A stretch of DNA of 64,000 nucleotides, taken from positions 17,980,260 to 18,044,259 of the forward strand of contig CM042543.1 in the NCBI GenBank assembly GCA_023630585.1, in the 5' to 3' direction. Made by a program: the position numbers and the translations under genes. Under the pieces are notes generated by a model. The model was not told the origin of the DNA. It ran no database searches and was given only the letters and a program-made list of their open reading frames with translations. Origin of the DNA: Cranoglanis bouderius (Eukaryota > Chordata > Actinopteri > Siluriformes > Cranoglanididae). Below, piece by piece: positions 57,001 to 64,000 of the stretch; the first letter of the stretch is position 1, and each line of letters opens with the position of its first letter.

Positions 57001-59977
57001 CCCATCAAACAATTAAAATACCATCTGTGCTGAACCATGGCTGTGTGTTAGATTCTGCTGTCTGTAATCTGATAGGATGCACCGGAGCAGAAAAGGAGGA
57101 CCCAGAGCTGTAAGGACAAAATAGCTAATTACTATAATAATATAATAATACTTTAATAATAGAAATAAATTGCATTATACTTGATCAGCATTTCAGGTAG
57201 GAGCAAACAACAAAACTTCTGATACTGAGGGGATTCAATGTCATAAAGGAACATCAAGTAAAATTTGTACCTTGCGGGCTGCTTGACAGGTGGAGAAGGT
57301 AGACGTCCATGTTCAGCATATCCATTGCCACTGTCCTGATAGCTGGAGGTTGACGGGAAAATTCGACCAGATCCCGGAAGCACTTCCTCTGAGTGGCATC
57401 GCTCCAGCTCCACCTCTTGCCTAGCATGGCTATAGCCAGCACCAGAGCGATCAGAGGAGTGAGCCCGTCTCAGGTAGCGAGAATGAGGCCTTCCACTGAC
57501 AGGATCCACAGGAGCCCTCACACTGCCTGGTGCATGTGGCTGCCAGTCCTGCTCTCCCTTAAAGCTGGAGCTGGTGGACTGCTGCGAATGGCTGGGCAGT
57601 GGCACCATGCGGTTGGGTAAGGCCTGCCCAATCACCTGCCTGGTTTTCCTGTGGAGCCGACTGCTGCTGCTGTTGCTGGTAGCATTGGAGGCTGTGGATA
57701 TTGTCGCTATGCCACTGTCCATGGAGCCTCCATCACTACCCCCAGAGTCTCTGCTTCCGGTGGATCCACTCTGAGTCATGAAAGGGTGGTCTAGCACTGC
57801 TGACAGGCTGGGCCTCAGAGCGGGATTCTTCTGCAGCAGGAGCTGAATAAGATCCTGAGCTTCAGCTGACACATGAGTGGGCATCTGGTACTCCCCTAAA
57901 ACCACTTTACTGAGGGTGTGTTTGACAGTGTCCGTGTCGAAGGGGGGCCTGCCGGTCAGAAAGGCATAGAACATACAGCCGAGAGACCAGACGTCCGATT
58001 CCAGGCCATGGGCACTCCGGGTGGCCACCTCAGGAGAGATGTAGTTGGGAGTGCCACACATGGTGAAGTGCTTCTCACTAGGCAGCTTGAGCTGCGTCGC
58101 CAAGCCAAAGTCGGCGATTTTAATGTTCATGCTACTGGTGAGAAGCAGGTTAGACAGAGTCAGGTCTCTGTGCATAATGCCATGCGTGTGCAGATACAGC
58201 ATGCCCTTCACAATCTGGTGCATGAAGTGTCTCACTGTTGGAAGAGACAACAACTTAGCAGTCAATTACTCCCAAACTAGTTTAATGCTTAAAATCATTA
58301 TAAAGCAATTATCGTCCGACATTTGAGCATTCTACCCACTCACAGTTGAAAGAAAAATAAAAAAAATCACCTTCTTCTTCTGTGAAAGGCTTCTTCCTGT
58401 CTTTCAGATAACGGCTCATTTCTCCGTTATGGCACATCTCCAGGACCAGATACACATAATTGCTGTCCTCAAAGTAATTGTACAGCTTCAACAACGAAAA
58501 ACAAAAGGGGGCAGGGAGAACAGGTGCTTAACATAAATGCAAAAACTAGCAAGTGAACGTTTACCTTTTAACTAGAATAACACAATTTTAATATGTTTAC
58601 CATTACAAACAATTTCACAAAGCATACACAAGATTATTTTGGACAAGCATTAAATATCTATCTGTCTACATATATGACGGTCAGGTAATGACAGATGAAT
58701 AAATCACAGCTCACTAGTTGAACACCACAGTAACGAGTCCCTGAGGGGGAACTGTAACTCACCTCCAGTATTGAGGGGTGTTTTAACCGACACTGGATCT
58801 CCACCTCGTTAATGACACGTTGCACCATGCCAGCTTTGTGCATGGCCTTCTTATCAATCTGCGGTAACACACGGGCACAAAGAAGCACAATTACACACAG
58901 CATATGCCACATATAACCGCCCATCTGCTCCAACAAAAAACACTCAGAAAGGACAAGCAGAGGCGACAGTCTTACCATTTTGATCGCTACTTCCAAGCCT
59001 GTGTTGACAGATTTGGCTCTGTAGACGCAGGCGAAGGAGCCCTTACCGAGCAAGGTGAGAACTTTGAAGTCCTGGAAAAAAACCAAAGGCAGATGTATGA
59101 GACTTAGCTCTGACCTGCAGTGTGTGAAGGGTTAATAACACAGAAAGAGCCACAGTGTTGAATTAACACCTAGAGTGTTTAATATTATATTACTGTGTAA
59201 CACAGAATCACACCAACTCCTTCTCTCTGCAGAACAAGTCCAAAGCGGTCATTTTCACTACCTCGATATTAAGATCTTCGGATGACGTGAGGATTTTATC
59301 ATTTACTGCACATCTTCCGCTGATAGTTAAATCTTGCATTAAAGATCGAATCGCGTCAAACATCTTTTCTAACGCGTAATAAAGTTTAATTTCGTGTCGC
59401 AAAAGATTTCCGATGTGATCCGTGTCGAGGTCCCTCCGTGTGTGTCTGTGAATGCTGCTCTGTTAGCGTCCCTGGATACCTGCATCTGACAATGACATTT
59501 ACTAAACCGACATCAGAGTGATCCCGGCTCTATTCCCGCTAATTTACCTCCATACGACGCCACCGCACGTCTCCTAGCAACAGAACACGTCCCAAATCTC
59601 CAAACACAAACCGTCACCGTAAACACAGGTGGATAAACATCTCAAATGAGATGTTCACTGTTTTCACTCCAGCATGCGCTTCCTCTCTCAGCCTCTCCTC
59701 CTCCCGTCAATCACTTTAAGCTGCTAGTTAGCTAGCCCACACTCATAGCTACTCTAAACCAGGTCGACTGCTAGTTTCCGACTGGAGCAACTACACAAAT
59801 TAAAACCGCTTTGAACATGGAATTGACTAACATGTCGACTTTTAGACGGATATTCACCTAAGGATAGCTAGACAATTGAGTTTTTTTTTTTATAGTTAGC
59901 TAAAATAACTAGCCTAGCTAAAGTGGCCGCGGAACTCCACAACTTACCTCAATTTTATCGCCGATAGAGACACTCAT
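53929..59977 (-). CDS. plk4: Polo-like kinase 4, complete, 16 coding exons
   Basis: Plk4 is the Ser/Thr kinase that triggers centriole duplication. Coding exons in order: 59948-59977, 58976-59071, 58763-58858, 58371-58485, 57271-58234, 57022-57107, 56468-56823, 56189-56293, 55970-56072, 55680-55829, 55280-55413, 54976-55070, 54646-54772, 54403-54546, 54121-54227, 53929-54028. They sum to 2808 nt, or 935 residues (human 970), with no break. The kinase domain spans about 12-265: GKGSF loop, Lys41, HRD Asp136, DFG Asp154, activation-loop Thr170. A DSGxxT-type degron (DSGIATIS, 285-292) is the place where SCF-beta-TrCP binds in human PLK4. Paired polo boxes PB1-PB2 cover about 582-780 and PB3 about 850-935. 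Most introns are 90-280 nt. The right-hand neighbour hspa4l also adjoins PLK4 in human. Identity is certain. Confidence 0.98.
54121..54227 (-). CDS. plk4: plk4 exon 15 (polo box 3)
   Basis: Residues 868-902 plus two bases: LTSGEVWVQFNDGSQLVVQA, then FTSPEGHIT. Confidence 0.96.
54403..54546 (-). CDS. plk4: plk4 exon 14
   Basis: Residues 820-867: MISYSGSDFTTTSLAKG, then VLKSLFVPNIGWASQ, the entry to PB3. Confidence 0.93.
54646..54772 (-). CDS. plk4: plk4 exon 13
   Basis: Residues 777-819, a Pro/Ala-rich linker between PB2 and PB3. It starts RRPTNSASSCPVAQ. The sequence is not conserved but phase and splice sites agree. Confidence 0.88.
54976..55070 (-). CDS. plk4: plk4 exon 12
   Basis: Residues 746-776: GHRMCLSLEAAISTEEQRSA, FFPITIG, the last PB2 helix and strand. 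Confidence 0.95.
55280..55413 (-). CDS. plk4: plk4 exon 11
   Basis: Residues 701-745, PB2: VRVVEKSGKSYTVKG, then CYMELTDE. Confidence 0.94.
55680..55829 (-). CDS. plk4: plk4 exon 10
   Basis: Residues 651-700 plus one base: EKYWKKYQYATKFVQLVKSK, CMLMENSPNADLEMCFYDG, at the PB1/PB2 junction. Confidence 0.96.
55970..56072 (-). CDS. plk4: plk4 exon 9
   Basis: Residues 617-650 plus one base: VTVYQPNDGKGFPVLDHPPS, in the PB1 core. Donor GTACTA is weak. Confidence 0.95.
56189..56293 (-). CDS. plk4: plk4 exon 8 (start of polo box 1)
   Basis: Residues 582-616: VSILDTGEVCMELLKG, VKEVLRISSDGSM. Confidence 0.96.
56468..56823 (-). CDS. plk4: plk4 exon 7
   Basis: Residues 463-581. It opens GSFKRPAEVSTYSSSGSF, comparable to the GSFERP of human, and closes RLKPIRQKTKNAV, which is strongly conserved. 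The acceptor is CCGTAAG, so the base before AG is A rather than a pyrimidine. An upstream T-rich tract supports its use. Confidence 0.9.
57022..57107 (-). CDS. plk4: plk4 exon 6
   Basis: Linker residues 434-462, ending WFSTD; poorly conserved. Supported by phase and splice sites. Confidence 0.85.
57271..58234 (-). CDS. plk4: plk4 exon 5 (kinase core, degron, linker)
   Basis: Residues 113-433 plus two bases. It carries HRDLTLSNLLL (Asp136), ADFGLATQ (Asp154), FTMCGTPNYISPE with Thr170, the degron DSGIATIS at 285-292, and the basic linker SRYLRRAHSSDRSG. An extra RDSGGSDGGS lies at 274-283, just before the degron. Confidence 0.97.
58371..58485 (-). CDS. plk4: plk4 exon 4
   Basis: Residues 75-112 plus one base: LYNYFEDSNYVYLVLEMCHN, with the kinase hinge. 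Confidence 0.96.
58763..58858 (-). CDS. plk4: plk4 exon 3
   Basis: Residues 43-74: IDKKAMHKAGMVQRV, then LKHPSILE. It includes the conserved Glu of helix C. Confidence 0.96.
58976..59071 (-). CDS. plk4: plk4 exon 2 (glycine loop and catalytic Lys)
   Basis: Residues 11-42: LLGKGSFACVYRAKS and EVAIKM, holding Lys41. Cys25 follows the loop where human PLK4 has Gly. Confidence 0.96.
59948..59977 (-). CDS. plk4: plk4 exon 1
   Basis: Ten codons, MSVSIGDKIE, from ATG 59977; donor GTAAGT. Position 41 of the spliced product is then the catalytic Lys, the same as human, which supports this start. Confidence 0.95.
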
Positions 59978-60099
59978 TTTTACTTCATTAGACTCCTTAC
60001 TCGAGAAGATTCTTTAAGTACGATAATAAAAATCCTTTTTCATTTCATGGAACCTGGGCCTTCGTCGCTTGCAATGTTTAAAAATACATTTAAAGGTTG

Positions 60100-60220
60100 T
60101 AGATTTGCTCCGCTGCAAAATATTTTCCTTTCCTCCATTTTGAAAAGTCCGCCCGTTAGAATTGTGATGACGTAGGGCGACGTCATCGGGAGGGCCGACA
60201 CGCCTGCACGCGCGTGCTTT
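60100..60220 (-). promoter_or_regulatory. plk4: plk4 core promoter with CRE pair, NRF1-like and CDE/CHR sites
   Basis: On the gene strand, from distal to proximal: an NRF1-like GC palindrome (GCACGCGCGTGC, about 60206-60217), two inverted TGACGT half-sites with 6-bp spacing (60168-60173 and 60180-60185), then GGCGG-ACTT-TTCAAA (60153 down to 60139), which fits a CDE/CHR pair with the required 4-nt spacer. No TATA box. The ATG is 160 bp further on. Human PLK4 is known to use CRE and NRF1 activation and DREAM repression through CDE/CHR. Confidence 0.7.
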
Positions 60221-60582
60221 AACCTGTAATAAAAGTCCGTGTTATCCTGGCTTCGTGTTGTATTATGTTATGGCAGTGATGACAATAGTTGTTACTGTTT
60301 TCTAAGCATTTAATAATAAAAAAAAAAAAAGAAAAGAAAAAAAGGCAGTTTGTGTGATTTGCCTACACAGCTTTATTCAACATAAATATGCTAAATTTAA
60401 ACACACAACAAACGCATGTGTATGTTAACCCCTTCAGAACCAACAATTTTTTTCTTGATTCTACAAAAATTCTTTTTCTTTTTCTTTCTTTTTTTTAATT
60501 TTATTGTATCAATTTATTTATTTATTTTACACGTAATACCTTGGCAAATAAAGTTGAAAGGTTTTTTTTCATGTTCACTGCA

Positions 60583-60761
60583 ATGCAGTGGTATCTCAGT
60601 GGTTAAGGTGTTGGGCTACTGCTTGGAAGGTCATGAGTTCAAATCCCAGCACGGCCAAGCCACCATTGTTGGGCCTTTGAGTAAGGCCCAACCCTCAATT
60701 GCTCAGATGTATAAAGGCCCTCTGGATAAGGGTGTCTGCCAAATGCCATAAATGAACTATG
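60583..60761 (+). mobile_element. tRNA-derived SINE
   Basis: Same type as 31013-31206: head TATCTCAGTGGTTAAGG with GAGTTCAAATCCCAG, tail CTCTGGATAAGGGTGTCTGC, AAATGCCATAAATGAA. Slightly deleted before the tail. Confidence 0.85.
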
Positions 60762-60811
60762 AATGAAAATTACCACCGCTGCTGTAAGTGCTGAACACTG
60801 CTGGTCTCATG
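60762..60811 (-). pseudogene. Displaced fragment of plk4 exon 7
   Basis: About 50 bp match plk4 exon 7 (56767-56816) at 44 of 50 positions, on the same strand. The minus-strand reading MRPAVFSTYSSGGNFHS parallels exon 7 RPAEVSTYSSSGSFHS in frame. No splice site or neighbouring exon is kept. It is wedged between a SINE tail and a Tc1 relic. Confidence 0.75.
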
Positions 60812-60814
60812 TGT

Positions 60815-61167
60815 ACAAATGGAGGAATTTCAAGACCACTGTTACCCTCCCCAGTCAACCTGTTGGACAGCCAACAAAGATCACTCCAAGAGCAAGACAT
60901 AGTAGTCTTCATAGAGGTCACTATAACTTCTAAGCAACTAAAGGCATCATATGTTCATGATTCCCCCATCAGGAGAACACTGAACAACAATGAAGTGGTC
61001 AAGAACATGATGTGTAATAGTCTGTGAAGTCACAAAGGAACCCAGGGTAACTTCTAAGCACAGTCTCTGTCTTTATCTACTTTTACTTGTGCAAATGATG
61101 TTTCAGGTCATATTTATGCAGAACTATAGAAAACTCTAAAGGGTTCACAAACTGTCAAGCACCACTG
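60815..61167 (+). mobile_element. Tc1-like transposon remnant
   Basis: Plus-strand transposase-derived sequence (AGATCACTCCAAGAGCAAGA, then ATCAGGAGAACACTGAACAA), then the right end GGTTCACAAACTGTCAAGCA, CCACTG, followed by TA. The left terminal repeat is missing. Confidence 0.75.
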
Positions 61168-62010
61168 TATATTTATTACTGAAAATCTTTTATATTTGAA
61201 ACATTTTACTCTTATTTTGCTATTTCTAAAATTTATCAATTGCCTTCCTCCTGAGCTGATATTCATTCTTATTCTTAGAACCCAAATACTAGATCTCTAA
61301 TCCTGTGAACTGTAAATACAAACATTTTTCTTGTGTGATTTTTTTTAATATCATAAAATATTGCATTTGATGTTTTTTTTGTTTTTTTTTAAATCCTTCT
61401 TTACAACAGAACAGACTTATTAACACTGTATCTCCATAGATACAGTATGTGCTTACAGTAACCCGACATCGGCTAAGACTGAAAGTTCACTGTGGTGGAC
61501 ATTCAGGTTTTTTTTTGTGTGTGTGTTTTTTTTTAATAAAGATTATGATATTACTGTTCATAAAGAATTCATTTAAACCCTAAGTTTTTTTGTTACTGCT
61601 GTCACACTTCTCCTCTGAATGATGCAAATTGACCATATTACACTTAATAGGTTATCCAGAACTCTGTCAGTGAACTTTCTGTTAATTTATCTATTTTGTC
61701 TGAAGGGTTCAATGTAAATAAAGAACACATCTCTACAAAAGCCAACAGACCTTGGTCATAAAGACTTTATTAGGTGCCACCACCAAATCTCAGGATATTG
61801 GGAAATGGATGAGTAAAGGTAAATTAAATAAAGAGCTCTTTATATTCTATTTCTAAATAACAACTTGGAGCTGGAAGCATTGCCATTTCAACAATGGGAC
61901 CCCTATACACCCTCATATTGATTGATAAATTAAAATGACTAATATAATATTTACATGTCGTAGACAACACACTCTTGAATTTCATATAGAAATATATACT
62001 CTCTCTCTCA

Positions 62011-62110
<100 letters not shown>

Positions 62111-62529
62111 TTGTTCATTCAACCTAATCAAGTAGCGATTTACATGTTCCCCAAACATGCTGCTGACACAACCAGCACTTGGGATTGATTAGAATCCAGC
62201 TATCACATTGTCTTAACATATTTGTGTTCAAAGTGGCAGCACTGTTTCATTGTTAAGCTACAACTAATTTATTTGAGTCTATCAATGGATGTCTCACTCT
62301 GGACCTACTTTTATACATAGCTGTAACGTTCGAAGGATAAACTGAATCCAAAATGAAATAAATACAACAGAAAACCAAACCAGAAATCAGACTTTAACAA
62401 GCAGAGGTGCAAACTAGAACCAGCGGAGTTGTGAGCAGAGAGAGACTGGTACTGGCTACAGGTTAGGAGTCAGCTGCATGGGTCTGACGGAGTCTTCTGT
62501 GAGAATGAGAGCAAGGCTGGATAAGCAGT

Positions 62530-62691
62530 TCAGTTCACTTCCATCTCTCCATGGTTCTTAGTCTGCTGGTTGCTCTTGCCATCAGCCCCATGTCCTGCTG
62601 CAGGACCATTGTGAGCTGTGATATCGTCTGCTGACTCCTCGACTCTGGGTTTGGGTTGGTTCACCACAGGACTGCAAATCTCCTCCAGCTC
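62530..62691 (-). CDS. hspa4l: hspa4l last coding exon
   Basis: 53 codons plus TGA (62530-62532): ELEEICSPVVNQPKP, a polar tail rich in Gly/Asn/Lys, then GEMEVN. Human ends GEMEVD. Confidence 0.92.
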   Translation of the reverse strand, partial: ELEEICSPVVNQPKPRVEESADDITAHNGPAAGHGADGKSNQQTKNHGEMEVN

Positions 62692-64000
62692 CTACAGATA
62701 AAGAAGACACAGAGGATACTCTGTCTATGACTACATTTGTTCGCAGTTTCATGCTTGACTCATGACATGATGCTATTGATACAGTTTCACTCACCCGAAT
62801 CTTCTGTATGATCTCTGCTACTTTCACTGCAGGATCCTGAGCGACGCTGAGTTTGCTCTGAGCGAGCATCTTGCTGTTCATCCAGCTCATGGCCTCATTC
62901 ACACTCCTCTCAACGGTGCTCATCTCCTCAGCGCTCAAGTGTTCATAACGTTCATCCTAACGGTCAAAACATACTCCACTGTCAAACTTGACACCTCATG
63001 ACACCCACTTCACAGAGATTTCATTTTTAACTTAAGGACAGTAATTAAAGCTAATGTAGAAATTTTTTTATTGTTTCAGACCTCAGAGAAATCTTTTTCA
63101 CCTATACTAGATACTAAGTATTACTATATAATACTAAATATTTCTATCACCTATCTACCTTTAATCCCAAAACTACAGTACCCCATAGCTGCTTGTTGTA
63201 TTTAAATAAAACACACTAATAATAAGGGGTGCACACAGTTCTATAGGGAACATAACCTAAACAAGACAGACTTAGCAGGCTGTAGATAATTAAAATAATC
63301 AGCATTATGAAAGTAATTAGGCCAGTCCCAGCAGTGCAGTGATCTTTAGAAAATCCATTAAAGGGAGGTGATAAATGTCTCCCAGAAGAATACTACCATA
63401 ACAGCTCATTTATAAAACACTTCAATTATATTTGGGAGCAAAAGACTTTGACAGATTTTCATACACCACCAGTCATAGGTTTGGACACAATTGCTCACAC
63501 AAGGGTTTTCTGCTATTTTGGAATAATAATGAAGACATTACCAGTATGAAATAACACATGTGGAAGTATGCAGTGACCAAGACAAGTGTCAAACAGATTA
63601 AAACTATTTTATATTTTACTTTTTTTTTTTTTTTTTTACATTTACAGTATTCCTGATGAATTCAGGTTACTAGAAAAATACTTTAGCTGCTTATATCAGC
63701 TGCTCAACACCTTAGCACAGATCTAAGCATGTATTTTTAAGCTGTGGTGGCTCAATGGTTAAGGCTCTGTGTTAGAACAGAGCCTCTGATCAGAAGGTTG
63801 GGCCCTTGAGCAAGTCCCTTAACTTAAATCTCTGCTCCAGGGGTGCTGTATCATGGCTGACCCTGTGCTCTGACCCTAGCTTCCTAACAAGCTAAGATAT
63901 GCGAAAAGAATTTCACTGTGCTGTAATGTGTATGTGACAAAATAAAAAAGTCTGCTTCTTTACCTTTTGCTTATATGCTTCCAAAACCTTCAAGAAGAGC
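62530..64000 (-). CDS. hspa4l: Hsp110-family chaperone Hspa4l, C-terminal part
   Basis: HSPA4L is a cytosolic Hsp110-type protein that acts as nucleotide exchange factor and holdase for Hsp70. Three exons are visible: 63964-64000 (cut by the edge), 62795-62956 and 62530-62691. Joined in phase 0 they read LFLKVLEAYKQK, DERYEHLSAEEM, NEAMSWMNSKMLAQSKLS, DPAVKVAEIIQKIR, ELEEICSPVV, NQPKPRVEE and end GEMEVN. This is the C-terminal helical domain plus the acidic tail. I prefer hspa4l to hspa4 or hsph1 because of the EAY-x-x-KDERY-like string, the GEMEV ending and the position next to plk4, the vertebrate arrangement. Confidence 0.9.
62795..62956 (-). CDS. hspa4l: hspa4l second-last exon
   Basis: 54 codons from DERYEHLSAEEM to EIIQKIR. 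GTTAG acceptor and GTGAGT donor. Confidence 0.93.
62957..63963 (-). other. hspa4l: hspa4l intron
   Basis: It holds a Tc1 terminal fragment (about 63468-63620, from CAGTCATAGGTTTGGACACA) and a SINE-like element (63741-63950). Confidence 0.7.
63741..63950 (+). mobile_element. SINE-like element in hspa4l intron
   Basis: The head GTGGTGGCTCAATGGTTAAGG resembles the tRNA-type A box, CCCTTGAGCAAGTCCCTTAA follows, and the tail is AAGAATTTCACTGTGCTGTA, TGTATGTGACAAAATAAA. It is a third SINE type in this window; the B box is poor. Confidence 0.65.
63964..64000 (-). CDS. hspa4l: hspa4l third-last exon (partial)
   Basis: 37 nt visible, reading LFLKVLEAYKQK to the donor GTAAAG. It continues past the window edge. 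Confidence 0.85.

Noticed and set aside
57393..58326. Plus-strand open frames across plk4 exon 5
   Set aside because: Shadows of the kinase coding exon.

Overview
The window is nuclear DNA of a teleost fish. The evidence is spliced vertebrate genes with GT-AG introns, many Tc1/mariner relics, tRNA-headed SINEs, MITEs, and long CA/TA/AAT microsatellites. A siluriform (catfish-like) source is my guess from the repeat flavour and is not proven. All four protein-coding genes lie on the minus strand. From right to left they are the 3' end of hspa4l (62530-64000), complete plk4 (53929-59977), complete itpk1 (13311-50751), and the first coding exon of an EML5/6-type gene (9086-9282), whose body runs off the left edge. 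I rebuilt every exon by matching reading phase and splice sites. The plk4 exons add up to 935 codons and the itpk1 exons to 413 codons, each with an intact frame.

Layout. 1-9085 is EML-like intron 1, made of dispersed repeats and microsatellites. 9283-9790 is its CCAAT-rich promoter. 9791-13210 is intergenic. 13311-50751 is itpk1, with a compact 3' half (exons 5-10 in 3.6 kb) and four very large 5' introns packed with nested transposons. 51335-51560 is the likely itpk1 5' non-coding exon and promoter. 51.6-53.6 kb is intergenic and holds a decayed Tc1. 53929-59977 is a compact 16-exon plk4. 60100-60220 is its promoter. 60.2-62.5 kb is intergenic, with a SINE, a Tc1 relic and a displaced piece of plk4 exon 7. 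The last 1.5 kb carries the final three visible exons of hspa4l.

Roles, from family knowledge. Plk4 is the kinase that controls centriole duplication. Itpk1 is the ATP-grasp inositol phosphate kinase feeding higher inositol phosphates. Hspa4l is an Hsp110-class nucleotide exchange factor. EML5/6 proteins are microtubule-associated WD40 proteins. They are not one pathway and their adjacency looks like chromosomal history: hspa4l-plk4 is an old vertebrate neighbour pair, while itpk1 next to plk4 is not the human arrangement.

I found no evidence for a wholly new biological system. The observations most worth following are the plk4 promoter (paired CRE half-sites, NRF1-like site, CDE/CHR with 4-nt spacing), the in-frame fragment of plk4 exon 7 just upstream of the gene, a mariner-like family that carries a TA microsatellite at a fixed internal position, several transposon-in-transposon nests, and a near-perfect 21-bp hairpin beside an itpk1 splice donor.
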